From a virus, in IMG/VR virus record IMGVR_UViG_3300036768_001053, positions 1 through 29,697 of that record: a stretch of 29,697 nt of DNA; one strand, given 5' to 3'. Both the position numbers and the translations under genes were made by a program. Shown piece by piece: positions 15,700-22,972 of the stretch. Under the pieces are notes generated by a model, which was not told the DNA's origin, did not search any database, and saw only the letters and a program-made list of their open reading frames with translations. The stretch's first letter is position 1. The number at the start of each line of letters is the position of its first letter.

Positions 15700-17396
15700 G
15701 CGAGCTGCCGTACGGGTCGGACGTCAGGACCGTGGAGCTGCGCACCGGCCAAAGCCCCATCGGCGGGGCGTGGCCAATCGTGTACGGCCGCTGCAAGGTG
15801 GAGTTGCCTATAGTCCACTTGCACCTAGCGAGCGCTGGGCAGCTTGAATGCATAGCAGTGGTATCGCTCGGCGAGATTGACGCCATCGAAAAGGTGTACG
15901 TGGGCGAGACGGAGGTCTATCCTTCCGTGCAAGGCTGGTGCCAGGCGGAGGTGCGCACCGGTTCGCTGTGGCAGTCGCCTCCCACCATCCTGCGCCATAC
16001 AGCGGCAAAAAGTACCCTGCCAGGCGTGGCATACGTTGCCCTCTCGATGGACCTGTCCCTCGCCCCGGTGGCCGGTATGCCTCAGGTGACCGCAGTGGTG
16101 CGAGGAAGAAAGGTCGGCAGCGGTGGGTCTTACACCACGAACCCAATCTGGTTCATCAAGGACCTGCTGGAGAACACCGATTACGGCGCTGGTATCGTGC
16201 TGCACCCGCCACCGGGAAAGACGTTCGACGACTTGGCTGCGGCCATCACCGCGCCTGCCTGGTGGGTCTGGAGCACGCGGGAGCCGATGGTTCCCTGGCC
16301 AGAGCGCCTTCGCGCTCTGCTGTCGGCGATTGGTGGGCGCCTGTACTGGATTGGTGAATGGCGCCTCGTGCTGGATTCGCAGGCGCAGAATGTTGGCACC
16401 GTCTCGTACGATGGGCCCATCCGCCTGCTGGATGAGCCTGCCGTCGAAAGCTCGCTTTTCCGGGCGCCAAACCGGGTAACTGGTACGTGGCTTGACCCGA
16501 GCACCTGGACACAGAAGCAGCTGGCTCTCGAGCGCGCCGAAGTTGCCACTGGGCAGGAGGCACCGCGGGAGCTGCACCTCGGCCTCTTGCCGCTCGTCAA
16601 CTACCAGGACTGCATGCGGCTGTTGGCCACGGCGCTCAACCGGGCGCGGAGGGCCGCCGTGACCTGGGCTCTGCTAACTGACGGAACGGGCGAGGCCGCC
16701 CTCCCCGGCACTCGTGTCACATTGCAGCACCCGCGCCTCGGCACGCGCGAGATGCTCGTCATCGGCCACGAAATCACGGGCTGGAAGCGCAAGCTGGTAT
16801 GCGTTGAGTGGTCTGCGAGTGACTGGGACGCTGGTACCTACCCGGACCCGCAGGACCCGGCAGGCACTACAGCGTCAGCTACCGAGGTCGTGTTGCTGGC
16901 GGATGAGTTCACCGGGGGAGGCGACGGCGCGAACGACGGGATTCTTGGGGAGCTCGGGTGGCATTACACCGGCACGGCGGTGGCGTCGTATACATCGGAG
17001 ACAGGGCACCCTGGTGTCGTTAGCTTCGCCTACGGCGGCAGCGCCCAACTCCAGAGCGTGAGTCTCCAGGGCGGAGCCGACTGGAGCGCCCGGGCTAAGA
17101 TCAAACTCAACGGGGCATTTCCCTCGGCTATCACCATGGGTGTGGAAGTGGCAATGGCGAGCGGCGGCGCTCTTTCGATAGGCGGCGAGACAGTGGCAAC
17201 CGGAGCACCAAACGGGTGGTACGACATAACTTGGCTGTCTGGCCCGTCTGGGGTGCTTGTCACCGTGGTCGGACCTACCGGCACTGTGTATCAGCGCACG
17301 AAGCAGGTAACATCGGCTACGCCTGCTTTTGAGCCGAGTGTCAGCGGCTCGGTTGTGTACGTGGATTACGTTCAAATCGCAGTCGGGAGGGCATGA
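15696..17396 (+). CDS. Tail-tip hub/receptor protein, lambda J-like (Phage_tail_3), with C-terminal beta-sandwich
   Basis: In the 566-residue protein, residues 1-390 resemble the hub of J-like central tail proteins. It opens GQSPIGGAWPIVYGRCKV, carries NPIWFIKDLLENTDYGAGI (the usual NPa-i--dlLtn--yG-gi motif), PWPERLRALLSAIGGRLYW, and NRVTGTWLDPSTW. From about residue 396 it changes to a lectin-like module (LLADEFTGGGDG, HPGVVSFAYGGSAQL, WSARAKIKLNG, GWYDITWLSGPSG, YVDYVQIAVG). The hub should form the tail tip and the C-terminal module a receptor contact. It overlaps its neighbours by 4 nt and 1 nt. It is half the size of lambda J. Confidence 0.82.
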   Translation: MSELPYGSDVRTVELRTGQSPIGGAWPIVYGRCKVELPIVHLHLASAGQLECIAVVSLGEIDAIEKVYVGETEVYPSVQGWCQAEVRTGSLWQSPPTILRHTAAKSTLPGVAYVALSMDLSLAPVAGMPQVTAVVRGRKVGSGGSYTTNPIWFIKDLLENTDYGAGIVLHPPPGKTFDDLAAAITAPAWWVWSTREPMVPWPERLRALLSAIGGRLYWIGEWRLVLDSQAQNVGTVSYDGPIRLLDEPAVESSLFRAPNRVTGTWLDPSTWTQKQLALERAEVATGQEAPRELHLGLLPLVNYQDCMRLLATALNRARRAAVTWALLTDGTGEAALPGTRVTLQHPRLGTREMLVIGHEITGWKRKLVCVEWSASDWDAGTYPDPQDPAGTTASATEVVLLADEFTGGGDGANDGILGELGWHYTGTAVASYTSETGHPGVVSFAYGGSAQLQSVSLQGGADWSARAKIKLNGAFPSAITMGVEVAMASGGALSIGGETVATGAPNGWYDITWLSGPSGVLVTVVGPTGTVYQRTKQVTSATPAFEPSVSGSVVYVDYVQIAVGRA

Positions 17397-17659
17397 TGCC
17401 GCTGGAGCAAACGGTCTGGTGGATGGTCACGACGGCTGTCGCGGTGCTCGCAACCATCGCCCTGGCGCTGGCGCGGCGGCAGCTGTCAGTGATTGACGAC
17501 TCGCTCCGGTCGCTGAGGGCGGAACTGGCCGAGCAGCGTGCGGAGCTGGCCGCGCTGCGGCGCGAGGTTGCGGAGGTGACTCGCGAACACGAGGGGCGCA
17601 TCGCAAGGCTCGAGGCCAGGGCCAACGGCCGCGGGGTATTCCCCCCGCCTGGGGTGTGA
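17396..17659 (+). CDS. Membrane-anchored coiled-coil protein, likely lysis-related
   Basis: The 87-residue protein has one membrane segment near the N-terminus (WWMVTTAVAVLATIALALA, residues 9-27). A heptad-rich coiled coil follows (LRSLRAELAEQRAELAALRREVAEVTREHEGRIARLEAR, about 37-75), then a short Gly/Pro tail. This plan fits XhlA-type holin partners or Rz-like spanin subunits. Its position just before the endolysin favours a lysis role. Two ATGs lie at 17393 and 17396. The second has GGAGG 5 nt upstream and is preferred; it overlaps the previous stop as TGATG. Confidence 0.72.
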   Translation: MPLEQTVWWMVTTAVAVLATIALALARRQLSVIDDSLRSLRAELAEQRAELAALRREVAEVTREHEGRIARLEARANGRGVFPPPGV

Positions 17660-17660
17660 C

Positions 17661-18140
17661 ATGCTGCCGCACCACCTGGCTATCGCGGAGTGCGTTGTGG
17701 CCGCAGCGCGCCACCTGTGGCCCCGCCCATGGGGCAGTCGGCCCGCGGTGCGGATGTTGTTGGCCATCGCGCTCCAGGAGTCGAATCTCGCAAACCGGAG
17801 GCAGCAACCGGCTGGCCCGGCGCGGACGTACTGGCAGCTCGAACCACAAACCGTCCAAGCCGTGCTGGCGCACCCGGTGGTCGGCCCAGTGGTCACCTCG
17901 GTGCTGCGCCAGTTGGGCGTGGTGGACCCGTGGCATCCAGACGTTGACATCATGGCCGCGGCTACCGTGGCCCGGGGCCTGTTGCGCACATCGCCTCGGC
18001 CTCTCCCGATGACGGAGCCCGAGGCCTGGGAGGAGTACACTAGGACCTGGCGGCCTGGGAAGCCCGCCCCCGAACGCTGGGCCCAGAACTGGGCGCTGGC
18101 CGGCGAGCTAACTGCAGCCGCCTGGAGGGAGGAACCATGA
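17661..18140 (+). CDS. Putative endolysin, lytic transglycosylase-like
   Basis: The 159-residue protein contains MLLAIALQESNLANRRQ and then PAGPARTYWQLEP. This arrangement matches lysozyme-like transglycosylases (catalytic Glu in a QES motif, here E40, followed by GpA-g-WQ-e). The C-terminal part has WEEYTRTWRPGKPAPERW, a signature of a family of short phage lysis-region proteins in Gram-negative phages. It should cut murein between the sugars. No signal peptide is visible, so a holin is needed. It starts 1 nt after the previous stop with only a weak ribosome site. The family link rests on motifs alone. Confidence 0.7.
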   Translation: MLPHHLAIAECVVAAARHLWPRPWGSRPAVRMLLAIALQESNLANRRQQPAGPARTYWQLEPQTVQAVLAHPVVGPVVTSVLRQLGVVDPWHPDVDIMAAATVARGLLRTSPRPLPMTEPEAWEEYTRTWRPGKPAPERWAQNWALAGELTAAAWREEP

Positions 18141-18664
18141 AGCGAGTGGTCACTGTCCTGTTGGTGCTGTTGGCCGCGGCCCCTGCCGTGGCCGGCTGGC
18201 TCGTTGACGAGTCGGCCCTGGTCTGCTATGGGCCGGTGGCGGGTCCACCTGGCATCGGCCTCGGCGGGCTCAAGTACGCCGACGGCTGCCCTGCTGGCTA
18301 CACGCAGGCGCAGTTACCGCAGGCGCCAAGGCCTTGGTGGCAGGCGCTGCTGGAGCAGCTGGACACCTGGTTCGGCCTCTCACAGCGGGTAGTCTGGGTG
18401 CCGACCGCCAAGCAGTTGGCCGCCCTCACCTTGCTGATTGCCATCCTCCGCAACGGGCTCGGGCTGTCCCGCTGGATCAATGGGCCCTGGACGCTGCTGC
18501 TGAGCGCGGCGCTCGCGGTCGCGCTCTACGTCCAAAGTGCGGTGGCCGACGGGTCGCTCACTCTCATGGAGGCCATTCTGGCGGTTGTCAGCACGGTCGC
18601 CGGCTCCGCTGGCCTGTGGGAGGGCCTGAAGCACCTCGTGCGGCACCGCCTCGAGCACGGATAG
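18137..18664 (+). CDS. Membrane protein of the lysis region, possible holin
   Basis: The 175-residue protein begins with a clear signal sequence or first membrane segment (MKRVVTVLLVLLAAAPAVAG). It has a ~75-residue external-type region with two cysteines (LVCYGP, DGCPAGY) and then three hydrophobic stretches (QLAALTLLIAILRNGL, WTLLLSAALAVALYVQ, ILAVVSTVAGSAGLW) ending in a basic tail HLVRHRLEHG. Three C-terminal membrane segments plus a charged tail suit a holin, but the long exported domain is unusual. The gene overlaps the endolysin stop (ATGA) and ends the late operon. Confidence 0.65.
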   Translation: MKRVVTVLLVLLAAAPAVAGWLVDESALVCYGPVAGPPGIGLGGLKYADGCPAGYTQAQLPQAPRPWWQALLEQLDTWFGLSQRVVWVPTAKQLAALTLLIAILRNGLGLSRWINGPWTLLLSAALAVALYVQSAVADGSLTLMEAILAVVSTVAGSAGLWEGLKHLVRHRLEHG

Positions 18665-18731
18665 AAGTGGCTGCCTCCCTGCCGCCCGCCCTCCCGGCAC
18701 GGTTCGCTCCTCCAGCCGAAAGCCGGGGCAT

Positions 18732-18776
18732 GCCTGCGCCTGGGCATACTGCCGGGCAGGTGCAGGCGTCTTTTTT
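18732..18776 (+). terminator. Rho-independent terminator of the late operon
   Basis: GCCTGCGCCTG (18732-18742) pairs with CAGGTGCAGGC (18757-18767) with one G-T pair, an 11-bp stem. The loop of 14 nt contains a further GGCA/TGCC pairing. Three nucleotides later comes a run of six T (18771-18776). It lies 67 nt after the last late gene, on the correct strand. The rest of the gap to 18890 holds no gene. Confidence 0.88.
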
Positions 18777-18834
18777 CGCGCATGCGCCCTGAGCAGGACC
18801 CCAGGCAGCCATACGTCCCGGGGCCTCCGACAGG

Positions 18835-18858
18835 AGAGCCCCCGGCTAAGGGGGCTCT
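18835..18858 (-). terminator. Stem-loop at the end of the leftward operon
   Basis: AGAGCCCCC (18835-18843) pairs perfectly with GGGGGCTCT (18850-18858) over a 6-nt loop. It is 32 nt past the stop codon of the last leftward gene. There is no T-run on the minus strand, so termination efficiency is uncertain. It separates the two converging units together with the rightward terminator at 18732. Confidence 0.6.
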
Positions 18859-18890
18859 GCGCCTCCTGATTCTGTTTGTGCGGCGGCTCC

Positions 18891-19235
18891 TCACCCGCGG
18901 AGGTGGAGGAATGCGGCCACCTTGAGAGGGTGGCGCTCGAGGTACCACTCCACTGTCCGGGTGTAGACCCGCCGCCGGCGTCCCAGCATGACGAGCACCC
19001 GGAGCGTCGGCCACCGGGAGCCGCGCGCCACCGGGCAGCCGGTGAGCACGACCGGCACACCACGTCCCAGAGCCTCCAGCGCATCCTGCGGCAGGGCGGC
19101 CCGCGGCACCTGGTGCTTCGCCATCGGCGAGTCAGGTCCGCGGGAGAATGCGATAGACGGGGGGCAGGGCAGCACCATCACTGCCAAAGCCGCCCCGGCC
19201 CCCCACTCGCAGGCGACTTTCTCAGCTGTCTTCAT
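18891..19235 (-). CDS. Protein of unknown function, last gene of the leftward operon (114 aa)
   Basis: I do not recognise this protein. It starts MKTAEKVACEWGAGAALAVM and contains PCPPSIAFSRGPD, PVVLTGCPVARGSRWPTLRV and VYTRTVEWYLERHP. It overlaps the upstream leftward gene by 14 nt, the same overlap size seen in the packaging genes, which supports it as real. There is no strong ribosome site, so translation is probably coupled. It has three cysteines and many Arg residues. The alternative that it is a chance frame in GC-rich DNA cannot be excluded. Confidence 0.6.
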   Translation of the reverse strand: MKTAEKVACEWGAGAALAVMVLPCPPSIAFSRGPDSPMAKHQVPRAALPQDALEALGRGVPVVLTGCPVARGSRWPTLRVLVMLGRRRRVYTRTVEWYLERHPLKVAAFLHLRG

Positions 19236-19758
19236 AGCTCAGCCCATCGCTTAGCGCCTCGAGCCGCAGACGATCCAGGCGCCCGAGGCAGATCGTCGGC
19301 TTCTCCGATTTGCGCCGCCTTGACCAGAGGTGAAGATACACCAGCGGCTTCGGGAACTCGTCGAGGAGTGCCGCGGCCTCAGGTGTCAGGCTGGCCCTAA
19401 GTGCGTTCCTCTTCGCGATCGCAACTTCTGTCTCGAGGTCGCCTATGGGCCAGCACGCAAGCGTCATCTGTCCCTCCGCCCAGTGCCGGAGAACCGTCCA
19501 CCCCTGGTTGACCTCTTCCGCCGTTCCGTTGACAACGACTGCGAAGGATAGTTGGTACCCTTCGAACACCCGGAGCCTGCGAAACCGGCAGACGAATCGC
19601 AGCTGGTTGCCGGTGCCTGTGGCAGCGGGGTAAACGAAGCCCCACGCGCCAACTTCGTCTCCAATGGCGCGGGCGATTCTCGGTAAAATGCCAGGCGCTT
19701 TTGCGGCAATTTTCGCGGCCAGCAATGAGGCCTCCCATACGTTTTCCGGCCATTTCAT
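19222..19758 (-). CDS. Protein of unknown function, middle gene of the leftward operon (178 aa)
   Basis: No family recognised. The chosen start is the ATG at 19758 (minus strand), with GGAGG 8 nt upstream. Frames extending further upstream lack a ribosome site. The N-terminus is a helix (VWEASLLAAKIAAKAPGILPRIARAIG). A beta-rich core follows (NQLRFVCRFRRLRVFEGYQLSFAVVV, TLACWPIGD), then a helical C-terminus with LTPEAAALLDEFPK and a basic RRRKSEK loop. Mixed alpha/beta, soluble, with no signal peptide or catalytic motif seen. Downstream it overlaps the 114-residue gene by 14 nt. Confidence 0.75.
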   Translation of the reverse strand: MKWPENVWEASLLAAKIAAKAPGILPRIARAIGDEVGAWGFVYPAATGTGNQLRFVCRFRRLRVFEGYQLSFAVVVNGTAEEVNQGWTVLRHWAEGQMTLACWPIGDLETEVAIAKRNALRASLTPEAAALLDEFPKPLVYLHLWSRRRKSEKPTICLGRLDRLRLEALSDGLSYEDS

Positions 19759-19857
19759 TGTCCTGCCCTCCATGCCCCGTTTACCCCCGGGGCGAGGGCC
19801 CAGTGCCGGCTTCGCCTGCCGCCGCGGCCACCCCGGCATGGCAACCGCGGGGGAAAG

Positions 19858-19877
19858 GGGCGCGCCTAAGCGCGCCC
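19858..19877 (-). terminator. Stem-loop between the first and second leftward genes
   Basis: GGGCGCGC (19858-19865) pairs with GCGCGCCC (19870-19877) around a 4-nt loop, touching the stop codon of the 281-residue gene. On the minus strand a short CTTT follows. It could act as a partial terminator that lowers expression of the two downstream genes. The 118-nt gap up to the next gene start has no other recognisable element. Confidence 0.5.
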
Positions 19878-20722
19878 TATCCCTCGATCACGTAGCTCTT
19901 CCAGGCCCGGCGGAGCGCAGGCTGCCGGAGCTCTGCGCCTTCCGGCACCTCGAGCTCGAACCAGACGACAACGGACGGCGCCACCGCCGGGTGCTTGGCG
20001 AAGCTGGCGGCTCCGGCGACCTGGGCGGCCGCCCACCAGAACTCGTTCGGCTCGATGGCGGCCGGCCCAGGGGGCAGCGGCACCACCAGGCCAACCACCT
20101 GGCCACCAGCCACCACCTCCAGCGGGGCGGAATAATCGGCAGCCCCCCGCCTCGGCCGGATCTCCACGGTTACCACGGTGGACGGCCCGGCGGCATGCGG
20201 GAGCTTCTCCGCCAGCAGGAGCAGGTTGCGCTCGGCGGCGGGGTGCGGCTCTGGCGCCGCGGCTTGCCCGGCTGCCTGGGGCTCACCGCCGCCGCCGAGG
20301 AGCGTGCGGATCTTTTCCTCGGCGGCGTCCCACGCCGCCGCCACCTCCGGGTCCATGGCCCGGAGGAGCTCCCGGGCCCCCTCGGCCGGCACCCCCAGCG
20401 TGCTGGCGAGGAGGGCCTCCCACTCGGCCCAGGAGGCCGGAATGGGCCCCCGCTTCCCGATGGCCGACCAGAGCCCCTCGGGGAAGTCCCCGGTGTCCCA
20501 GCCGTAATGGCCGGACACTGGGAGGACGCCGTCGGCCAGCGCGAGGCGCCAGACGGTGGCGGTCCACTTCCCCTTCCTGGGGCCAAGCTGGCGCGCCCTG
20601 ACGACACACCAGCCGGGGATGTCACGGCCATTGAACGGCCGGGCCTCCCCGGCGCGGAAGAACACCAGCCAGGCCGCGCGCGAGCGCGGCGCAAGCTGTT
20701 CCGTCCACGTGAACTCCATCAT
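19877..20722 (-). CDS. Protein of unknown function, first gene of the leftward operon (~281 aa)
   Basis: No family recognised. It starts at minus-strand ATG 20722 (or the adjacent ATG 20719) with GGGAGG 4-7 nt upstream. Two parts are visible. Residues 1-160 are tryptophan-rich (FTWTEQLAPRSRAAWLVFF, NGRDIPGWCVVRARQLG, KWTATVWRLALADG, GHYGWDTGDFPEGLW). Residues 190-281 have beta strands (STVVTVEIRPRR, PLEVVAGGQVVGLVVPL, SVVVWFELEVPEG). A low-complexity Gly/Ala/Pro/Glu linker joins them. The gene is even more GC-rich than the late genes by eye. It is driven by the promoter at 20838-20866. Being the promoter-proximal gene of an isolated opposite-strand operon suggests an accessory (anti-defence, exclusion or regulatory) role, which is an inference only. 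Confidence 0.75.
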   Translation of the reverse strand: MMEFTWTEQLAPRSRAAWLVFFRAGEARPFNGRDIPGWCVVRARQLGPRKGKWTATVWRLALADGVLPVSGHYGWDTGDFPEGLWSAIGKRGPIPASWAEWEALLASTLGVPAEGARELLRAMDPEVAAAWDAAEEKIRTLLGGGGEPQAAGQAAAPEPHPAAERNLLLLAEKLPHAAGPSTVVTVEIRPRRGAADYSAPLEVVAGGQVVGLVVPLPPGPAAIEPNEFWWAAAQVAGAASFAKHPAVAPSVVVWFELEVPEGAELRQPALRRAWKSYVIEG

Positions 20723-20734
20723 GGCTCCTCCCTT

Positions 20735-20756
20735 CCCCGGCTTTACGGCTCCGGGG
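20735..20756 (-). promoter_or_regulatory. Inverted repeat in the leader of the leftward operon
   Basis: CCCCGG (20735-20740) and CCGGGG (20751-20756) flank a 10-nt centre. The repeat sits a few bases upstream of the ribosome site of the first leftward gene, so in RNA it could form a small hairpin influencing translation, or in DNA be an operator. The evidence is only the symmetry and position. Confidence 0.35.
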
Positions 20757-20837
20757 TAGCCGTCCTGCCGGCCTCGGTTCGAGCCACCCACCACCCAGGC
20801 TTGGCGGCGGGGGGTGCTTTCTCACCACCCGGCTCCC

Positions 20838-20866
20838 AATCTAGTGCCGGCAAGCCGAGTTGTCAA
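20838..20866 (-). promoter_or_regulatory. Sigma70-type promoter of the leftward operon
   Basis: On the minus strand TTGACA (20866-20861) and TAGATT (20843-20838) are separated by exactly 17 nt. The -35 box is a perfect consensus and the -10 box matches 4 of 6 positions. This is the best promoter-like sequence I noticed in the window. The expected start is near 20831, giving a leader of about 110 nt. The palindrome TGCCGGCA (20845-20852) inside the spacer is a candidate operator. Confidence 0.72.
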
Positions 20867-21036
20867 GGGGGATGCAGCGTTGGCGAACGATCTTCGGCTC
20901 CCGCCGGCATTGCGCCACGTATGGCCGAATCTTTTGCGGCGCTTGCCTGTGTATTCCTTTCGCGTTTCGCCAGTGCCTCATGTACCCCCCTTGCCACGTG
21001 GCCAGGCGCGGCCCATGATGCAGCCAGGAGGTGGTC

Positions 21037-21261
21037 ATGGCGTGGATCCAATGGGTTGACGATAGAGACCGAGAGAGGGCGAAGCAGTGGGTCGCCCGCC
21101 TCGAGCAGGCAGCCGCTCGCCGCGGGATCGGCATTACCGAGCTCGCCGAGCGGCTTGGCGTTTCGCGGGCCACGGTTTACCTCTGGCGGCGAGGCCAGGT
21201 CCCGCGGCCCGAGACAATCCGCCGCGCCGAGGAGGTCTTCGGCGTCCGGTGGGGAGAGTAA
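21037..21261 (+). CDS. Small helix-turn-helix DNA-binding protein (Cro/XRE-like)
   Basis: The 74-residue protein has a helix-turn-helix at about residues 33-53, ITELAERLGVSRATVYLWRRG, with the usual glycine turn and a recognition helix followed by QVPRPETIRRAEEVFGV. ATG 21037 has GGAGG 5 nt upstream. As the first gene of the early operon, next to the divergent control region, it probably regulates one or both of these transcription units in the way of Cro. It has no dimerisation or cleavage domain of the CI type. Confidence 0.85.
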   Translation: MAWIQWVDDRDRERAKQWVARLEQAAARRGIGITELAERLGVSRATVYLWRRGQVPRPETIRRAEEVFGVRWGE

Positions 21262-21271
21262 GGAGGAGACA

Positions 21272-22003
21272 ATGGCAGACATCGTACTGGCACAAGGGGC
21301 AGAGATCGCTACGGCAGAGGACGCGGCGCGCGTCGCGGAGCTACACCGCGCCCTCCGCGTGGCAACACTCCGCATCACCCGGGCCTCCGACTGGGTGGAC
21401 ATGGATGGCCAGCCATACCTTTCCGCTTCTGGGGCCCAGCGGCTCGCTCCGCTGTTCAGGATCAGGACGCGGGGCGTACGCGTTGAACGGGTCGAGGAAC
21501 CGGGCGGCGGGTACACCGTCGTTGTGACCGGGGAGGCGTGCTCCGAGGTGCTCGACCCTGACGGCTGGCAAGAGGTCGTGGGCACCGCGAGCTCGGAGGA
21601 CCGCTTCTTGACCAAGGGCGGCAGGGTGAAGGCGGCCTACGGCGACGTGTTGAAAAAAGCCATGACCAACTTCACCGCGCGGGCCATCAAGCAGCTGATC
21701 GGCCTCGGCGGCATAACCTGGGAGGACCTCGCCGAGCACGGCATCCGCAGGCAGGATGCGCCCCAGGTGCACTACGCCTCGCCTACGCGCGAGGGGTGGG
21801 TAGCGATCAAGATCCGCTACCAGGACCGCGACCGCCTGCGGGCGATCTGCAGGTCAACAGCCGGCGTGTCCCCGACATGGGACGGTGAGACAAAAACGTG
21901 GAGGGTCCCGGCTGAGGTCGCGTCGCATCAGGAGGTGAAGGCGATGATCGAGGCCGCCTTGGCGGCGAAGAGCAGCGCCGAGCTGCCACTGGAGGAGCCA
22001 TGA
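21272..22003 (+). CDS. Putative ssDNA-binding/annealing-type recombination protein with a HARP-like C-terminus
   Basis: The 243-residue protein starts at ATG 21272 with AAGGAGG a few bases upstream. The N-terminal part carries TRASDWVDMDGQPYLSASGAQRLAPLF. That pattern recurs in phage proteins encoded beside RecB-like exonucleases and is usually annotated hypothetical. The middle has TKGGRVKAAYGDVLKKAMTNF. The C-terminal segment (about 180-215, IKIRYQDRDRLRAICR through SPTWDGETKTWRVP) resembles a HARP-type motif found in SMARCAL1-family annealing helicases. Directly followed (ATGA) by a Cas4-like nuclease, it may act as the annealing partner in a two-component recombination system. The function is inferred from context. 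Confidence 0.7.
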   Translation: MADIVLAQGAEIATAEDAARVAELHRALRVATLRITRASDWVDMDGQPYLSASGAQRLAPLFRIRTRGVRVERVEEPGGGYTVVVTGEACSEVLDPDGWQEVVGTASSEDRFLTKGGRVKAAYGDVLKKAMTNFTARAIKQLIGLGGITWEDLAEHGIRRQDAPQVHYASPTREGWVAIKIRYQDRDRLRAICRSTAGVSPTWDGETKTWRVPAEVASHQEVKAMIEAALAAKSSAELPLEEP

Positions 22004-22962
22004 TCGCGGAGCGTATCGCAGAGCGCATCGTGTCCACCCAGAAGGTCTACAAGCCGGCTGGATTCAGGGCCTCCGAGGCAGGGCATCTGTGTCCGCGCTA
22101 TCACTACCATTCCAGGGTCAACTGGGATGCGCGCCCGACGCCGGACGCTACTCTCGCTCATATCTTCAGGCTTGGCCAAGCCATCGAGGAGTACGTGGTC
22201 GCCTTGCTGCGCGATGCCGGCATCCAGGTGGTGAAGGCGCAGGTGGCGGCCTACGAGCGCGCCAGCGATATCGTTGGGCACGTAGACGGGTTCGCCGTCA
22301 TCGGCGGCGAGGAGGTCCCGATCGAGATCAAGTCCGTGAGCGAATGGACGTGGCAAAACCTGCGCTCGTTCGGGGACATCCTGGCCTCGCAGAAGCCGTA
22401 TGTGCTTCGGTGGGCTGCCCAGCTCCCGCTCTACCTCTACTTGCACGAGCGCCATCGCGGGCTCTGGCTCCTGCTGAACAAGCAGACCGGCGAGCTGCGG
22501 GAGATCGAGGTGCGCCTCGAGGATGCCTGGCCGCTCCTCGAGCGCGTAGACGCGGTGCTCCGAGAGGCACGCGAGGCAATCTCGCGCGGCGAGCCTCCGG
22601 CGCCAAAGCCCGATTCTGTGGCCTTCTGCGGGAGCTGCTGGTGTCGCCAGGTCGGCCTGTGCCCAGGAGCCGCCCCGGCGGAGCCATCTGTCTCCGAGAT
22701 AGCCAGCGATCCTGAGATCGCAGAGGCAGCTGCTACAGTGGCCGAGCTCCGCGACGCCGCCAAACGGTACGAGTCAGCCCAAAAACGCCTCAAGGAGGCG
22801 CTGGCAAAGGTGCAGGTCGCTCCAGGTCAGCGCGTCGAGCTCCTCATCGGCAGTGTGCCGGTCCGCGTTTCGGCATACGAGACCACGCGGTACGACGTGC
22901 CCGAGGAGGTCCGCAGGCAGTACGCCACTCGCGTGGTGCAACAGCGGGTAGAAGTCCTGTAG
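22000..22962 (+). CDS. Cas4/RecB-like PD-(D/E)XK exonuclease with a cysteine cluster
   Basis: The 320-residue protein has a RecB-type nuclease core: GHVDGFAV (H94, D96), VPIEIKSV (E109, K111) and AAQLPLYLYL (Q141, Y145). One cysteine precedes the core (HLCPRY, C31), and a cluster follows it (FCGSCWCRQVGLCPG, C210, C213, C215, C221). This spacing is the mark of iron-sulfur-bound Cas4/AddB-type nucleases. A C-terminal helix-beta tail of ~100 residues is extra. It probably resects DNA ends for recombination-linked replication with the protein just upstream (ATGA overlap, GGAGG 4 nt from the start). Confidence 0.88.
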   Translation: MIAERIAERIVSTQKVYKPAGFRASEAGHLCPRYHYHSRVNWDARPTPDATLAHIFRLGQAIEEYVVALLRDAGIQVVKAQVAAYERASDIVGHVDGFAVIGGEEVPIEIKSVSEWTWQNLRSFGDILASQKPYVLRWAAQLPLYLYLHERHRGLWLLLNKQTGELREIEVRLEDAWPLLERVDAVLREAREAISRGEPPAPKPDSVAFCGSCWCRQVGLCPGAAPAEPSVSEIASDPEIAEAAATVAELRDAAKRYESAQKRLKEALAKVQVAPGQRVELLIGSVPVRVSAYETTRYDVPEEVRRQYATRVVQQRVEVL

Positions 22963-22972
22963 GGGGGCAGAG

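Larger units (their letters stand above)
20723..21036. other. Divergent control region between leftward and early rightward operons
   Basis: This 314-bp gap without genes separates the leftward gene cluster from the rightward helix-turn-helix gene. It holds the leftward promoter (20838-20866), the leader inverted repeat (20735-20756), and three copies of GCCGGC (near 20766, 20846 and 20908). The middle one is the palindrome TGCCGGCA (20845-20852) within the promoter spacer. I could not find a convincing rightward promoter, although the early operon should have one here. Confidence 0.6.

Noticed and set aside
20860-20888. Rightward promoter from TTGTCA at 20860-20865
   Set aside because: No acceptable -10 box lies 16-18 nt downstream (gcgaac). 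The same bases serve the leftward TTGACA box.
19664-21271. Plus-strand frame leading into the 243-residue protein
   Set aside because: The frame runs against the leftward genes and through the control region. A proper start with AAGGAGG exists at 21272, so only the part after it is coding.
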